Made by a program: the position numbers and the translations under genes
Shown here: one piece after another, positions 18,444 to 28,744 of the stretch
How the letters are laid out: every line of letters begins with the position of its first letter
How positions within the stretch are numbered: position 1 is the stretch's first letter
Notes under the pieces: generated by a model
What the model was told of the DNA's origin: nothing
Databases searched by the model: none
What the model saw: only the letters and a program-made list of their open reading frames with translations
NCBI RefSeq assembly: GCF_920984735.1
Contig: NZ_CAKLBU010000003.1
Span: 242,324-306,323, forward strand
Length of the DNA stretch: 64,000 bases
Source of the DNA: Pedobacter sp. Leaf250
GTDB lineage: Bacteria > Bacteroidota > Bacteroidia > Sphingobacteriales > Sphingobacteriaceae
Direction of reading: 5' to 3'

Positions 18444-21400
18444 ATGAAAAGAATGTACTTAACGTGCTTAAGTATAATGTTGTTAACTATGTTAACAATA
18501 TCTGCATATGCACAAAAAGCAATCACCGGAACGGTGAGAGATGCATCCGGACCTCTTCCAGGTGTAAGCGTTTCCATTAAGGGAACTTCCAGAGCAACTC
18601 AAACTGATGCTTCCGGAAAGTTTTCCATCAATACACAGCCTAACGAAATTCTGGTATTCACTGCAGTGGGCTATCGCAGAAATGAAATATCGATAAATAA
18701 TCAAAGTACATTAAGTATCACATTGATTGAAGATGCAAATGCACTTAACGATGTTGTAGTAACGGCTTTGGGCGTAAAGCGTGATGCAAAATCATTAGGC
18801 TACGCGGTGAGTACGATAACATCTAAAGAGCTTACACAAGCTGGAGCAACGAATTTTGCAGGCGCCATGTACGGAAAAGCACCTGGAGTTCGAATTTCAT
18901 CTGCGCCAGGGGGTGCTACAAGTGGAGTTAACATCAACATTCGTGGCGTAAACTCAATTACAAATAAAACACAACCACTAATTGTATTGGATGGTGTGCC
19001 TATTCGCGATGGTGAATATGCAAATAGCGATTATTGGGGCGATCAAAGAATGCGAGGTAATGGTTTATTAGATATCAATAATGAAGATATTGAAAGTATT
19101 TCCATTTTAAAAGGTGCTTCTGCAGCGGCGCTTTATGGTTCTGAAGCAGTAAATGGTGTTGTTTTAATCACTACAAAAAGCGGTAAAGGAGCAAAAGGAT
19201 TTAGTGTAGATTTCAATGCAAATTATACAAACGATAAAGTAGCTTATTTACCAAGATATCAAAATGTTAGAGGTCCTGGTATTGATCCTTTTTATTCAAA
19301 TGCTGGTCAAGCGGCTGATGGTTTTGTGTATCAGGATTTGGATGGCAACGGAACTAAAGAAACTAGAGGCGTGGGTGCGTTTAGCATTAACTTCGGGCCG
19401 CTTTTCGATGGTAAACCAACATTAGCCTGGGATGGTCAAATCAGACCTTACGATGCTCAAATTGATAATTATGCAAAGTTTTTCCAAACGGCAAACAATT
19501 CAAATGTAAACGTTGCAATATCAAACACAACAGATAATTCTAATATCCGTTTATCACTTACCCGCCAAGATAATCAGGCTGTAAGTTATGGTACAAAAAA
19601 CGAAAAAAATATAGTGAACTTAAATACCTCATTCAAATTGGGACAGAAATTCACTACAGATCTAATTGTAAACTACATTAATCAATACACACACAACAGA
19701 CCGTTCATGGTAGATCGTATGATTAATAACTTTACTGGAATGATTGGGCGTTTTGATAACCCAGAATGGTATAATGCCAGGTATAAAACAAGTAGAGGTT
19801 ATAAATTTGTAACTGGTACCAACCAAAGTTTAACCCCATCAGAAAACATTATTTATCCTGGCTTTAAAGCCGATGTTGCAGATTATATCTGGAACGTTAG
19901 GGAAAATAATGAAAATGAGTTTAGCGATCGTATCATCGGAAGCTTAACCAACACTTGGAGCATTGTTGATGGTTTAAAATTGAGAGCCCGTGTTTCATCT
20001 GATATTACTTCACAAAAAACGGAAACAGCAAAACCCAATGAGGTTCCAATTGCCTTCAATCCAAACTCTGGCTTTTTTGGTTTAATGAATTACAACAGCA
20101 AAATTCTTTATGGTGATGCATTGTTAACCTACACTAAAAAAATCACAAAAGATATTGGCATAACGGCAATGGGTGGTTATACAGCCACACGCGAAACTTA
20201 TAATTCGGTACAAAGAGAAACCAATGGTGGTTTAAGCGTTGAGAATTGGTTTGATTTAAGCGCATCGAACAACATGGCAACTTTTAATAATGGCTTAAAT
20301 TATCGCAGAACATTGGTTAAAGATGCACTTTTAGGTACATTGAATGCTAGTTTTAGAGATTATTTATTTATTGAAGGTACTGTTCGTAGAGATAGAACAT
20401 CAACCATGAACCCTAATGATAATAGCTTTATTTATCCATCGGTGAATTCTGGTTTCGTATTTTCTGAAGCGTTTAAATTGCCAGAAGCAATTAGCTATGG
20501 TAAATTAAGAGCGTCGTGGGGTATTGTGGGTAATTATCCATCAATTTATCTTGCTAACGTTGCTTACACACAAAATACTTTGGGTACACAAGGTGGTTCA
20601 AATTCAGTGCTTTACACTACTATTCCAACGTCTTATGGTAATGAGCTTATCAAACCTGAACGTAAAAAAGAGTTTGAATTTGGTTTGGAAATGCGTTTCT
20701 TGAAAGATCGTTTACGTTTAGATATGTCGTATTATAACGCACAAATAAACGATCAGATTTTACCATTAACCATTCCTTCATCATCAGGTGCAACCTCAAT
20801 TTTAGCCAATGTAGGTACACTTAGAAATAAAGGTTTAGAGATAGCATTGAGTGGTACGCCAATCAGAACTGCTGATTTCAGCTGGAATTCTACCATTAAT
20901 TTCTCTAATAATAAAAACGTTGTAGAAAAATTAGCAAATGGTGCAACAGAATTGATTCATGCCGATTACGATGGTAATGCAGCACAATTAAAATCGATTG
21001 TTGGTCAGCCAATGGGTGATATTTATGTGCACCCTATTGCAAGAGATGGAAATGGAAATGCAATTATCAATAGCGATGGTTTGTATAAACTTGATGCAAA
21101 TAATATGATAAAAGCTGGTAATGCAATGCCAAAAGTAATTGGTGGTTTTATCAACAGTTTCGCATACAAAAACTTCTCAATGGATGTTGTAATGGATTTT
21201 CGATATGGTGGCCATGTAATGCCTACAGGTATTAACTGGATGATTAGTCGTGGTTTATTAGAGGAAAGTTTAAACTTTATGGATACCGAAAGTGGAGGTT
21301 TAACTTATTACAGAAATGCTGCTGGTATTGGTGTACAAACAACAGGTACTCAAGGGCCAAACGGAGAAAAAGTTTTTCACGATGGTATGTTGATGCCAGG

Positions 21401-21770
21401 CGTATTGGATAACGGGCAGGCAAATACCAACGTAATTTCTCAATCATACTATTATTGGAACACTTATAACTGGGGCGGACCACAATATAGTTCAGCTCGC
21501 TACGAGCTTTATGTAATTAAAAACAATTATGTAAAAATGCGTGAAATAACTTTAGGTTATAAAATTCCGGTGAGTTTAGCTAAGAAAATTGGCGCTAAAA
21601 ACTTACAAGTTTCGGCCTTCGGAAGAAATCTATTTTATGTATACAGAACGATTAAAGATTTAGATCCAGAGCAATTAACATCAGGTTCAAGATGGACACA
21701 AACCATTACCAATGCGGGTTCTAACCCAGCAACCAGAACTTTTGGTTTTATGATAAGAGCTGGATTTTAA
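18444..21770 (+). CDS. SusC/RagA family TonB-linked outer membrane receptor
   Basis: 1108 residues. Signal peptide 1-23 (ending SAYAQ), a carboxypeptidase-D regulatory-like domain (about 25-110, GTVRDASGPLPGVSVSIKGT), a plug (about 118-240, with VRISSAPGGATSG, NIRGVNSIT, PLIVLDGVPIRDGEY and the SAAALYGSEAVNGVVLITTKSGK box) and a barrel ending in F. There is no STN domain, in agreement with control by the neighbouring ROK repressor in place of a sigma/anti-sigma pair. It should import oligosaccharides released from a fucosylated glycan, given the GH29 and GH3 genes behind it. Confidence 0.93.
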   Translation: MKRMYLTCLSIMLLTMLTISAYAQKAITGTVRDASGPLPGVSVSIKGTSRATQTDASGKFSINTQPNEILVFTAVGYRRNEISINNQSTLSITLIEDANALNDVVVTALGVKRDAKSLGYAVSTITSKELTQAGATNFAGAMYGKAPGVRISSAPGGATSGVNINIRGVNSITNKTQPLIVLDGVPIRDGEYANSDYWGDQRMRGNGLLDINNEDIESISILKGASAAALYGSEAVNGVVLITTKSGKGAKGFSVDFNANYTNDKVAYLPRYQNVRGPGIDPFYSNAGQAADGFVYQDLDGNGTKETRGVGAFSINFGPLFDGKPTLAWDGQIRPYDAQIDNYAKFFQTANNSNVNVAISNTTDNSNIRLSLTRQDNQAVSYGTKNEKNIVNLNTSFKLGQKFTTDLIVNYINQYTHNRPFMVDRMINNFTGMIGRFDNPEWYNARYKTSRGYKFVTGTNQSLTPSENIIYPGFKADVADYIWNVRENNENEFSDRIIGSLTNTWSIVDGLKLRARVSSDITSQKTETAKPNEVPIAFNPNSGFFGLMNYNSKILYGDALLTYTKKITKDIGITAMGGYTATRETYNSVQRETNGGLSVENWFDLSASNNMATFNNGLNYRRTLVKDALLGTLNASFRDYLFIEGTVRRDRTSTMNPNDNSFIYPSVNSGFVFSEAFKLPEAISYGKLRASWGIVGNYPSIYLANVAYTQNTLGTQGGSNSVLYTTIPTSYGNELIKPERKKEFEFGLEMRFLKDRLRLDMSYYNAQINDQILPLTIPSSSGATSILANVGTLRNKGLEIALSGTPIRTADFSWNSTINFSNNKNVVEKLANGATELIHADYDGNAAQLKSIVGQPMGDIYVHPIARDGNGNAIINSDGLYKLDANNMIKAGNAMPKVIGGFINSFAYKNFSMDVVMDFRYGGHVMPTGINWMISRGLLEESLNFMDTESGGLTYYRNAAGIGVQTTGTQGPNGEKVFHDGMLMPGVLDNGQANTNVISQSYYYWNTYNWGGPQYSSARYELYVIKNNYVKMREITLGYKIPVSLAKKIGAKNLQVSAFGRNLFYVYRTIKDLDPEQLTSGSRWTQTITNAGSNPATRTFGFMIRAGF

Positions 21771-21797
21771 TGAGTGTGAATTGTAAAGAAAATTAAG

Positions 21798-23381
21798 ATG
21801 AAAAAGATATTATCAAATATAGCGATAACTTTATGCTCGGCATTAGTTATCACCTCGTGTAAAAAATCCGAATTTGGAGATGCTTACCGTGATCCATCAA
21901 AAGTTACCACATCAACCGTAGCCAAACAATTTGCAGGTATGATTTATACCAATCGCGAATATGTGGTGCCTAGTTATTGGAACTATTTTGTAGTTCAACG
22001 TACTTCAGTTAATCAATATACCCAGGCTGTGGGTTGGGCAAATGCCATTGGTCAATATGTACCACCATCGGGAGGTGTAAATGATAGATGGTCTAACTAT
22101 TATAATTTTTTAACGCAGTATAGAGAATTGCAGAAAATTTATAATGCATCTACGCCAACTGAGCAGGCTGATAATCGTATTTTTATGATTACGGCAGCCA
22201 TATATTTCTATGATCATACACAAAAAGTTATCGATTTGCATGGCGATATTCCTTGGGCAGATGCTGGTAAATTAAGTGCAAATGGTGGCGATTACAGTAG
22301 CTCTTATGCAAAGTATCAAGGCGCAGAAAGTATCTATACAACCATGTTAGATGATTTGAAGAAATTTTCTGACGATTTATCGACCATTTCTGTACCAGCA
22401 GCTTCTTTAGCAACTTTTAAAACACAAGATTTAATCAATAAAGGAAACCTTGTACTTTGGCAGAAATACTGCAATTCCTTAAGGTTGCGTATGTTAACAC
22501 GCGTTTCGGCGGTTGCTTCATTAACATCGAGATCAAATTCAGAAATTGCTGCTATACTTGCAAATCCTACAAAGTATCCTTTATCATTGGTTAATGATGA
22601 TAACATTTTGTTAAAAGTTACTGATGTAGCAAGTGATATCAATGCAAGAGGTTTCCAAACCGGATTGGAAGACTGGAATGGAAACATTGCAGGAAAACGA
22701 ATGATAGATCACATGAAAACCAATGCTGATCCACGTTTAAGAGCCTTATTCGAACCTGGTTTAAATGCTGCTGGTGTTTATAATGGCTTAGATCAATCGT
22801 TAGATGCTACAACTCAGACTACTTTAATTAACGGCGGAACAATCTCGATTTATAATCGTTCGACAGTTAGTCGTAATCAGTTCTTTCCAGGCGTGTTAAT
22901 TACTGCAGCAGAAGTTAATTTTTTATTGTCTGAATATTACTTAAAAGCCAATAACGATGCTTTGGCCAAATCAACTTACGAAGCAGGGATTAAACAATCA
23001 ATCAATTTTTATTACTGGGTTAGAACTGTGAGTAATGATAATACTGCCGGAGCTTTAACTGCTACCAGCGATGCAGAAATTAATCTTTATGTTGCAAAAC
23101 CAGCTATTGCCTGGGCTGGAACCAATGCCGTAAAATTAGGCTTACTTGCTAATCAGAAATGGTTGCACTATAATGTAATTGAACCAATTGAAGGTTGGGC
23201 AGAGTTAAGAAGATTGGATTTACCAGCTTTAACTTACCAGGTTGATAATTCTAGTCAGCAAAAACAACCACCATTTAGATGGGTTTACCCGGCACAGGAA
23301 ATCTCATTTAACGCAGCTAATTATGCTGCGGTATCTGGAAAGGATAATTTAGCTACCAAAATATTTTGGGATGTTAACTAA
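21798..23381 (+). CDS. SusD/RagB-like outer membrane lipoprotein (SusD-like_2 type)
   Basis: 527 residues. The lipobox is VITSC (Cys21), followed by KKSEFGDAYRDPSKVTTSTV, a pattern of the SusD-like_2 group. Helical segments typical of the fold follow (ITAAIYFYDHTQKVIDLHGDIPWADAG, NLVLWQKYCNSLRLRMLTRVS) and the C-terminal IEGWAELRRLDLPAL element. It is expected at the cell surface capping the SusC barrel encoded 27 bases upstream. A weak hairpin separates it from the fucosidase gene, perhaps lowering expression of the enzymes relative to the transporter. Confidence 0.92.
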   Translation: MKKILSNIAITLCSALVITSCKKSEFGDAYRDPSKVTTSTVAKQFAGMIYTNREYVVPSYWNYFVVQRTSVNQYTQAVGWANAIGQYVPPSGGVNDRWSNYYNFLTQYRELQKIYNASTPTEQADNRIFMITAAIYFYDHTQKVIDLHGDIPWADAGKLSANGGDYSSSYAKYQGAESIYTTMLDDLKKFSDDLSTISVPAASLATFKTQDLINKGNLVLWQKYCNSLRLRMLTRVSAVASLTSRSNSEIAAILANPTKYPLSLVNDDNILLKVTDVASDINARGFQTGLEDWNGNIAGKRMIDHMKTNADPRLRALFEPGLNAAGVYNGLDQSLDATTQTTLINGGTISIYNRSTVSRNQFFPGVLITAAEVNFLLSEYYLKANNDALAKSTYEAGIKQSINFYYWVRTVSNDNTAGALTATSDAEINLYVAKPAIAWAGTNAVKLGLLANQKWLHYNVIEPIEGWAELRRLDLPALTYQVDNSSQQKQPPFRWVYPAQEISFNAANYAAVSGKDNLATKIFWDVN

Positions 23382-23401
23382 ACTATTTTAATTCATCACA
23401 T

Positions 23402-23431
23402 AATCCCAGCTCGATAAAAAGGGCTGGGATT
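23402..23431 (+). terminator. Hairpin between SusD and fucosidase genes (weak terminator or attenuator)
   Basis: A 9-bp stem AATCCCAGC/GCTGGGATT with a 12-base loop, followed by a short A/T stretch and not a real T run. It lies 20 bases after the SusD stop and 13 before the GH29 start. It may stabilise the SusC/SusD mRNA end or partly end transcription. Confidence 0.5.
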
Positions 23432-23444
23432 TAATTATATCACA

Positions 23445-24872
23445 ATGAAAACCCCTTTCAAATTTTTTCTGCCACTTCTCTTTGTTGTAACTTTTGCCAA
23501 TGCTCAAGAACGTAATGATATTATGCAGCAATCGGCTACTTACGAATGGCCAAAAGATCCGTTGATTAAGGAAAAACTAGATCAATGGCAGGATAAAAAG
23601 TTTGGAATGATTATCCACTGGGGATTGTATGCTGTTCCTGGAATTATCGAATCCTGGTCTATTTGTTCTGAAGATTGGATTGAAAGAGATTCTACAATTT
23701 CTTACGAAAATTATAAAAAATGGTATTGGGATTTTAGCAAACAATTTAATCCTACAAAATTTAATCCCGAACAATGGTCGGCGGCAGGGAAAAATGCCGG
23801 TATGAAATATCTGGTTTTCACCACCAAACACCACGATGGATTTGCAATGTTCGACACTAAACAAAGTGATTTTAGTATTGCCAAAGGTCCTTTTGCCAAT
23901 AACCCAAAAGCTGATGTTGCGAAATATGTTTTTGATGCATTTAGAAAAGATGGTTTCATGATTGGTGCCTACTTTTCTAAACCAGATTGGCACTCGCAAT
24001 ATTACTGGTGGCAAAAATATGCTACGGCAGATCGAAATAATAACTACGATATCAGAAAATATCCGTGGAGGTGGAACAAGTTTAAAGATTTTACCTACAA
24101 CCAAATTGGCGAGTTAATGAATAATTACGGCAGCGTGGATATTCTTTGGCTTGATGGTGGTTGGGTTCGTCCTTTGGAAACCGTGAACGAAGAAGTTTTA
24201 TCGTGGGGTGCAAACATCCCAAAATGGAGTCAGGATATTGATATGCCGAAGATTGCTAACATGGCCAGAAAGGCGCAACCTGGCTTATTAATGGTCGATA
24301 GAACTGTTCATGGCCCTTATGAAAATTATCAAACTCCAGAACAACGTATTCCGGAAAAGCAGCTGGATTACCCTTGGGAAAGCTGCATGACTTTAGGCGG
24401 TGCTTGGGGTTTTGTTCCTAACGATCAATATAAATCATCAACCGAGGTGGTTCATAAATTAGTAGAGATTGTGGCCAAAGGCGGAAGTTTATTACTTGGC
24501 GTAGGGCCGAAACCTGATGGAACTTTGCCAGATGAAGTAACCAAACAACTAAATGAGATTGGTAAATGGACTTCAACAAATGGGAAAGCTATTTATGGTA
24601 CGCGGATTACAAAGGATTACCACAATGAACAAACCTGGTTTACTCAAAGTAAGGATGCTAAAAAGATATTTGCCATTTACTGTTTAAAATCAAATGAATC
24701 AGCCCCGACAGTATTAAAATGGAAAGGCAATACACCCAAAAAAGGGGGCGACATCATTCTTTTATCTACCGGTAAAAAAGTTAAGTGGCAAAATGTAAAT
24801 GGCGAAACAATAGTTTCTCTTCCAAAAGTTAATCCAACAGCTGCTTTGGCTTTCGAATTTACGCCTCAATAA
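23445..24872 (+). CDS. Secreted alpha-L-fucosidase, GH29
   Basis: 475 residues with a signal peptide (1-20, ending FANA). GH29 motifs are clear: FGMIIHWGLYAVPG (54-66), YLVFTTKHHDGFAMFD (122-137), and the nucleophile region DILWLDGGW with Asp237 as the expected nucleophile. A C-terminal beta domain follows. The enzyme should release L-fucose from glycans in the periplasm or at the surface. It starts 63 bases after the SusD gene and 12 bases before the GH3 gene, so SusC, SusD, GH29 and GH3 form one utilisation operon. Alpha-1,3/1,4 or alpha-1,2 preference cannot be read. Confidence 0.93.
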   Translation: MKTPFKFFLPLLFVVTFANAQERNDIMQQSATYEWPKDPLIKEKLDQWQDKKFGMIIHWGLYAVPGIIESWSICSEDWIERDSTISYENYKKWYWDFSKQFNPTKFNPEQWSAAGKNAGMKYLVFTTKHHDGFAMFDTKQSDFSIAKGPFANNPKADVAKYVFDAFRKDGFMIGAYFSKPDWHSQYYWWQKYATADRNNNYDIRKYPWRWNKFKDFTYNQIGELMNNYGSVDILWLDGGWVRPLETVNEEVLSWGANIPKWSQDIDMPKIANMARKAQPGLLMVDRTVHGPYENYQTPEQRIPEKQLDYPWESCMTLGGAWGFVPNDQYKSSTEVVHKLVEIVAKGGSLLLGVGPKPDGTLPDEVTKQLNEIGKWTSTNGKAIYGTRITKDYHNEQTWFTQSKDAKKIFAIYCLKSNESAPTVLKWKGNTPKKGGDIILLSTGKKVKWQNVNGETIVSLPKVNPTAALAFEFTPQ

Positions 24873-24884
24873 AATTCCAAGAAA

Positions 24885-27560
24885 ATGAGAATAAAAAACA
24901 TCATCCTTTTTATTGGATTAGGCTTTTTCGCTATAATTGGTCAATCTGCTTCCGCTCAAAACAAATCTAAGTTGATTTACAAAGATGCAAAAGCAAGTAT
25001 TGACGATCGGGTAAAAGATCTATTGGCAAGAATGACTCCGGAAGAAAAATTCTGGCAGTTATTTATGATTCCTGGTGATTTGGATGGTGTAGATAAAAAG
25101 CGTTACCAAAATGGAATATTTGGTTTGCAGGTAAGTGCTGTATCACAGGGCGGCGGTGGCGCCAACCAAATGTTAAGTTATAATACTACCGAAAATGCCT
25201 TTACACTTGCCAAGAAAATAAATGCCATTCAAAAATATTTTGTAAATGAAACACGCTTAGGCATTCCTATTATAGCTTTTGACGAAGCCTTGCATGGTTT
25301 GGTAAGGCAAGGTGCTACCGCTTTTCCTCAAGCCATTGGTTTGGCTGCAGGTTTTGATCCAGAAAATATGGCAAAGGTAGCCAATGCCATAGCGCAAGAA
25401 ACCAAATTGCGGGGAATCAGAGATATTCTTACTCCAGTGGTAAACATCGCTTCCGATGTGCGCTGGGGGAGAACCGAGGAGACTTATGGCGAAGATCCTT
25501 TTCTTTCATCTCAAATGGGATTAGCCTTTGTAAGTGCCTTTGAAAAACAAAATATCGTTACCACACCCAAACATTTTATTGCCAATGTTGGCGATGGAGG
25601 TCGCGATAGTTATCCGATACATTATAATAAAAGATTGATGGAAGAAATTTATTTTCCTCCGTTTGAAACCACTATAAAGCAAGGCAAAAGCAGATCATTA
25701 ATGACAGCTTATAACTCCTTAGATGGAACTCCAGCCACTTCAAACTATCAACTGCTTACACAAAAATTAAAAAATGATTGGGGATTTAAAGGTTTCGTAA
25801 TTTCTGATGCTGGCGCTGTTGGCGGGGCAAGTGTATTGCATCATACCGCAAGTGGATATTCACAATCAACAATTCAAGCTATTGAAGGTGGACTTGATGT
25901 GATTTTTCAGACTGAATACGATCACTATAAATTATTTATTCCACCGTTTTTAGATGGTTCCATTTCCCAACAAAGGATAGATGATGCAGTTTCAAGAGTA
26001 TTACGGGCAAAGTTTGAGCTTGGCTTATTCGAAAATCCTTACGTTTCTGAAAAAGAGGCTCAAAAAGCGGTCGACGATAAAAGCCATAAAATTATAGCAA
26101 AACAAGCAGCCCAAAAATCTTTAGTGTTGTTGAAGAATAACGAGTCTGTTTTACCATTTAAAAATGTAAAAAGTATTCTTGTTTTAGGCGAAGACGCAAT
26201 TGAGGCCCGTTTAGGTGGCTATAGCGGTTCTGGAAATGGCAAGATCAATATTTTGGACGGAATCAAAAACAGAGCTGGCGATAAGGTAAAAGTTAGCTAT
26301 TCAAAAGGCAGTAGCCGCGATCCACAATGGTATAAGCCCATTTCAAAAGAATATTTAAAAACAGATACTTCCAGCGGTTTAAAAGCAGAATATTTCGATA
26401 ATCTGAATTTATCAGGAACGCCTTCAATAACCAGAATTGATGAGCAGGTAAATTTCATGTGGACACTCTATGCGCCGGATCGGAAGTTATCAAAAGATCA
26501 TTATTCTGCCCGTTGGACAGGTAAATTAATCGCCCCAAAAACTGGGGAATTTAAAATTGGTTTGGATGGGAATGACGGCTTTCGCTTATTCATTAACAAT
26601 AAATTGATAGTTGATCAATGGGAAAAAACATCTTATCACACACGATTGGCTTCGTTCAATTTTGACAAAGGAAAAGAATATGCCATTCGCGTAGAATTTC
26701 GTGAAACAAAAGGCAATGCTTACATCAAACTGATTTCGAATTTTGATGTAGAAAATCAACAAGATGAAGAACTTGCCAAAGCGATTGCCTTAGCAAAACA
26801 AGCCGATGTTATCGTAATTGCAGCAGGAATTAAAGAGGGCGAATTTCAAGATCGGGCAATGTTGAATCTTCCTGGAAATCAGGAAACATTGATTACTGAA
26901 GTAGCTAAAACAGGTAAGCCCGTTGTGGTTTTATTGGTTGGTGGGAGTGCAATAACAATGAATAACTGGATTGATCAGGTTCCAGCCATTTTAAATGTTT
27001 GGTATCCTGGTGAAGAAGGTGGAAATGCTGTAGCAGAAACTCTTTTTGGAGATTATAATCCTGCCGGAAGATTGCCAATTACCTATCCTTTGCATGAATC
27101 GCAATTACCATTGGTGTATAACCATAAACCCACAGGCAGGGGAGACGACTACAATAATTTAAGCGGTGAACCATTATTTCCATTCGGTTATGGTTTGAGT
27201 TATACCAAATTTGAATACAGCGATCTGGTTATCAATAAAAAGGAAATTAAAACTGACGAAAAAGTTACTGCAACATTCAAATTAAAAAATACAGGAGCTG
27301 TACCTGGTGAAGAAGTTGTTCAATTGTATATTAAAGATATGCTGGCAACAGTGGTAAGGCCGGTTTTAGAATTAAAAGATTTTAAGCGAATTGCTTTAAA
27401 GGCCGGTGAAACCAAAGAAATCAGCTTTGTAATTACACCTGATATGCTAAAAATGCTAAACGCAGAAATGAAATCTGTTGTGGAGCCAGGTGATTTCCGA
27501 ATTATGATTGGCGCTTCAAGTAAAGAATTATTACTAAAAGAAACGCTCCGCGTTTTATAA
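24885..27560 (+). CDS. Secreted GH3 beta-glycosidase with inserted PA14 domain
   Basis: 891 residues. A signal peptide (1-25, ending SASAQ) precedes the GH3 N-terminal barrel with IPIIAFDEALHGL, the VGRT-like DVRWGRTEETYGEDP and the nucleophile segment GFVISDAGAV (Asp308). The C-terminal GH3 domain is split by a PA14 module (about 495-622: GLKAEYFDNLNLSG, FKIGLDGNDGFRLFINNKLI), a carbohydrate-contact domain seen in some GH3 enzymes. A fibronectin type III-like domain ends the protein (VVQLYIKDMLATVVRPVLELKDFKR). The SDAGAV form, where many beta-glucosidases have SDW, recalls the SDCGA form of beta-xylosidases, so the sugar removed may be xylose, glucose or another beta-linked unit. It is the last gene of the ROK-SusCD-GH29 locus. 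Confidence 0.92.
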   Translation: MRIKNIILFIGLGFFAIIGQSASAQNKSKLIYKDAKASIDDRVKDLLARMTPEEKFWQLFMIPGDLDGVDKKRYQNGIFGLQVSAVSQGGGGANQMLSYNTTENAFTLAKKINAIQKYFVNETRLGIPIIAFDEALHGLVRQGATAFPQAIGLAAGFDPENMAKVANAIAQETKLRGIRDILTPVVNIASDVRWGRTEETYGEDPFLSSQMGLAFVSAFEKQNIVTTPKHFIANVGDGGRDSYPIHYNKRLMEEIYFPPFETTIKQGKSRSLMTAYNSLDGTPATSNYQLLTQKLKNDWGFKGFVISDAGAVGGASVLHHTASGYSQSTIQAIEGGLDVIFQTEYDHYKLFIPPFLDGSISQQRIDDAVSRVLRAKFELGLFENPYVSEKEAQKAVDDKSHKIIAKQAAQKSLVLLKNNESVLPFKNVKSILVLGEDAIEARLGGYSGSGNGKINILDGIKNRAGDKVKVSYSKGSSRDPQWYKPISKEYLKTDTSSGLKAEYFDNLNLSGTPSITRIDEQVNFMWTLYAPDRKLSKDHYSARWTGKLIAPKTGEFKIGLDGNDGFRLFINNKLIVDQWEKTSYHTRLASFNFDKGKEYAIRVEFRETKGNAYIKLISNFDVENQQDEELAKAIALAKQADVIVIAAGIKEGEFQDRAMLNLPGNQETLITEVAKTGKPVVVLLVGGSAITMNNWIDQVPAILNVWYPGEEGGNAVAETLFGDYNPAGRLPITYPLHESQLPLVYNHKPTGRGDDYNNLSGEPLFPFGYGLSYTKFEYSDLVINKKEIKTDEKVTATFKLKNTGAVPGEEVVQLYIKDMLATVVRPVLELKDFKRIALKAGETKEISFVITPDMLKMLNAEMKSVVEPGDFRIMIGASSKELLLKETLRVL

Positions 27561-27609
27561 GATTTTGCCTTTTTATGGTAGGTTAACCATATGTACTTAG
27601 TTAGTTATC

Positions 27610-27641
27610 GCCGTGAGTGCTGGTTACACTCGCGGCTTTTT
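27610..27641 (+). terminator. Terminator of the GH29/GH3 operon
   Basis: A 10-bp GC-rich stem (GCCGTGAGTG with CACTCGCGGC, one G-T pair), a 7-base loop and five T. It lies 50 bases after the GH3 stop and just before the convergent dehydrogenase gene. Confidence 0.85.
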
Positions 27642-27644
27642 ATT

Positions 27645-28730
27645 TTAGCTCAGCCCATTAATTCCTAATTTTTCGGCTAATTCATTTAGATCTTTTACCA
27701 CTACATCAATTAAGGGTATTCCACTCACTTTTCTTTCTTGTTCAAATTCATGTTCAGGTTCGCCGGGAATAATTACTTTCTTGTCAGGATCAACTGTTTT
27801 AGCATTTTTGAAGCGTTCTACCCAATTGTCTAAATGGTTTTTAAAATCTTCAACCGGGCGGAAGCCATCTACCCGCATGGCACCTAAAAAATGGCCTAAA
27901 CCTTCGCCAACTGGATTTGCAGAAGGTTCTAAAAATGCCACAAATGGCGGAACCCAAGGTCCGTAATTTGCGCCAGAAAGTACTGCCGATAAAATATCAA
28001 CCGTAGCACTTAATCCATAACCTTTATGGCTACCATGATCTTTATCGCTGCCCAATGGCAAAAGCGAACCGCCACTTTTCAACTCATTCGGATCAGTTGA
28101 ATTTTCCCCTGCTTTGTTTTGTACCCAACCTTTGGGAACAGCTTTGTTGGCTCTTTGCGCAATTTCAAGCTTGCCATTGGCAGCAGCCGATGTAGCCATA
28201 TCTACAATTACAGGCGGATATTTGCCGGCAGGGAAGGCATAACACATTGGGTTGGTGCCTAACAAACGTTCGTTGGCGTAAGTTGGCGCCACCAGCGGAC
28301 TTGCATTTGTCATGCTAATGCCAATCATATCTTTTTCTACCGCCATTAAAGCATGGTAGCCAGCGATTCCGAAATGGTTGGAATTTTTCACAGATACCCA
28401 GCCACTTCCATATTTCTCAGCTTTTTCAATAGCTACTTTCATTGCAAAAGGAGCCACAACTAAACCTAAACCCGCATCGCCATCAATAGTTGCTGTAGTC
28501 GGTGTTTCATGAACGATTTTTATATCGGGTGTGGCATTAATCCTGTTCTTTTCCCACAAGCGTACATAACCACTTAACCTTGCAACACCATGCGAATCAA
28601 TTCCACGTAAATCAGACCGGATAAGTACATCGGTAGCAAGTTCGGCATGTTCATCAGAACAGCCTATTTTTTTGAAAACGTTGTATGTGAAGTTTCTTAA
28701 GTGTGATTCGTTAAAGGTTATAAATTTCAT
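27645..28730 (-). CDS. LDH2/malate dehydrogenase family NAD(P)-dependent oxidoreductase
   Basis: 361 residues from the ATG at 28730; a TTG three codons upstream is less likely. Family motifs: RSDLRGIDSHGVARLSGY near the N-terminus with the catalytic His, GLGLVVAPFAMKVAIEKA, VSVKNSNHFGIAGYHA, GTNPMCYAFPAGKYPPVIVDMATSAAANGK and DHGSHKGYGLSATVDILS. These enzymes form a fold distinct from classical LDH and oxidise or reduce 2-hydroxy acids such as malate, lactate, ureidoglycolate or sugar-derived acids. It is encoded 14 bases after bshC on the same strand. Whether it takes part in metabolism of sugars released by the neighbouring fucosidases is open. Confidence 0.9.
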   Translation of the reverse strand: MKFITFNESHLRNFTYNVFKKIGCSDEHAELATDVLIRSDLRGIDSHGVARLSGYVRLWEKNRINATPDIKIVHETPTTATIDGDAGLGLVVAPFAMKVAIEKAEKYGSGWVSVKNSNHFGIAGYHALMAVEKDMIGISMTNASPLVAPTYANERLLGTNPMCYAFPAGKYPPVIVDMATSAAANGKLEIAQRANKAVPKGWVQNKAGENSTDPNELKSGGSLLPLGSDKDHGSHKGYGLSATVDILSAVLSGANYGPWVPPFVAFLEPSANPVGEGLGHFLGAMRVDGFRPVEDFKNHLDNWVERFKNAKTVDPDKKVIIPGEPEHEFEQERKVSGIPLIDVVVKDLNELAEKLGINGLS

Positions 28731-28744
28731 TTTATGCAATTCGG

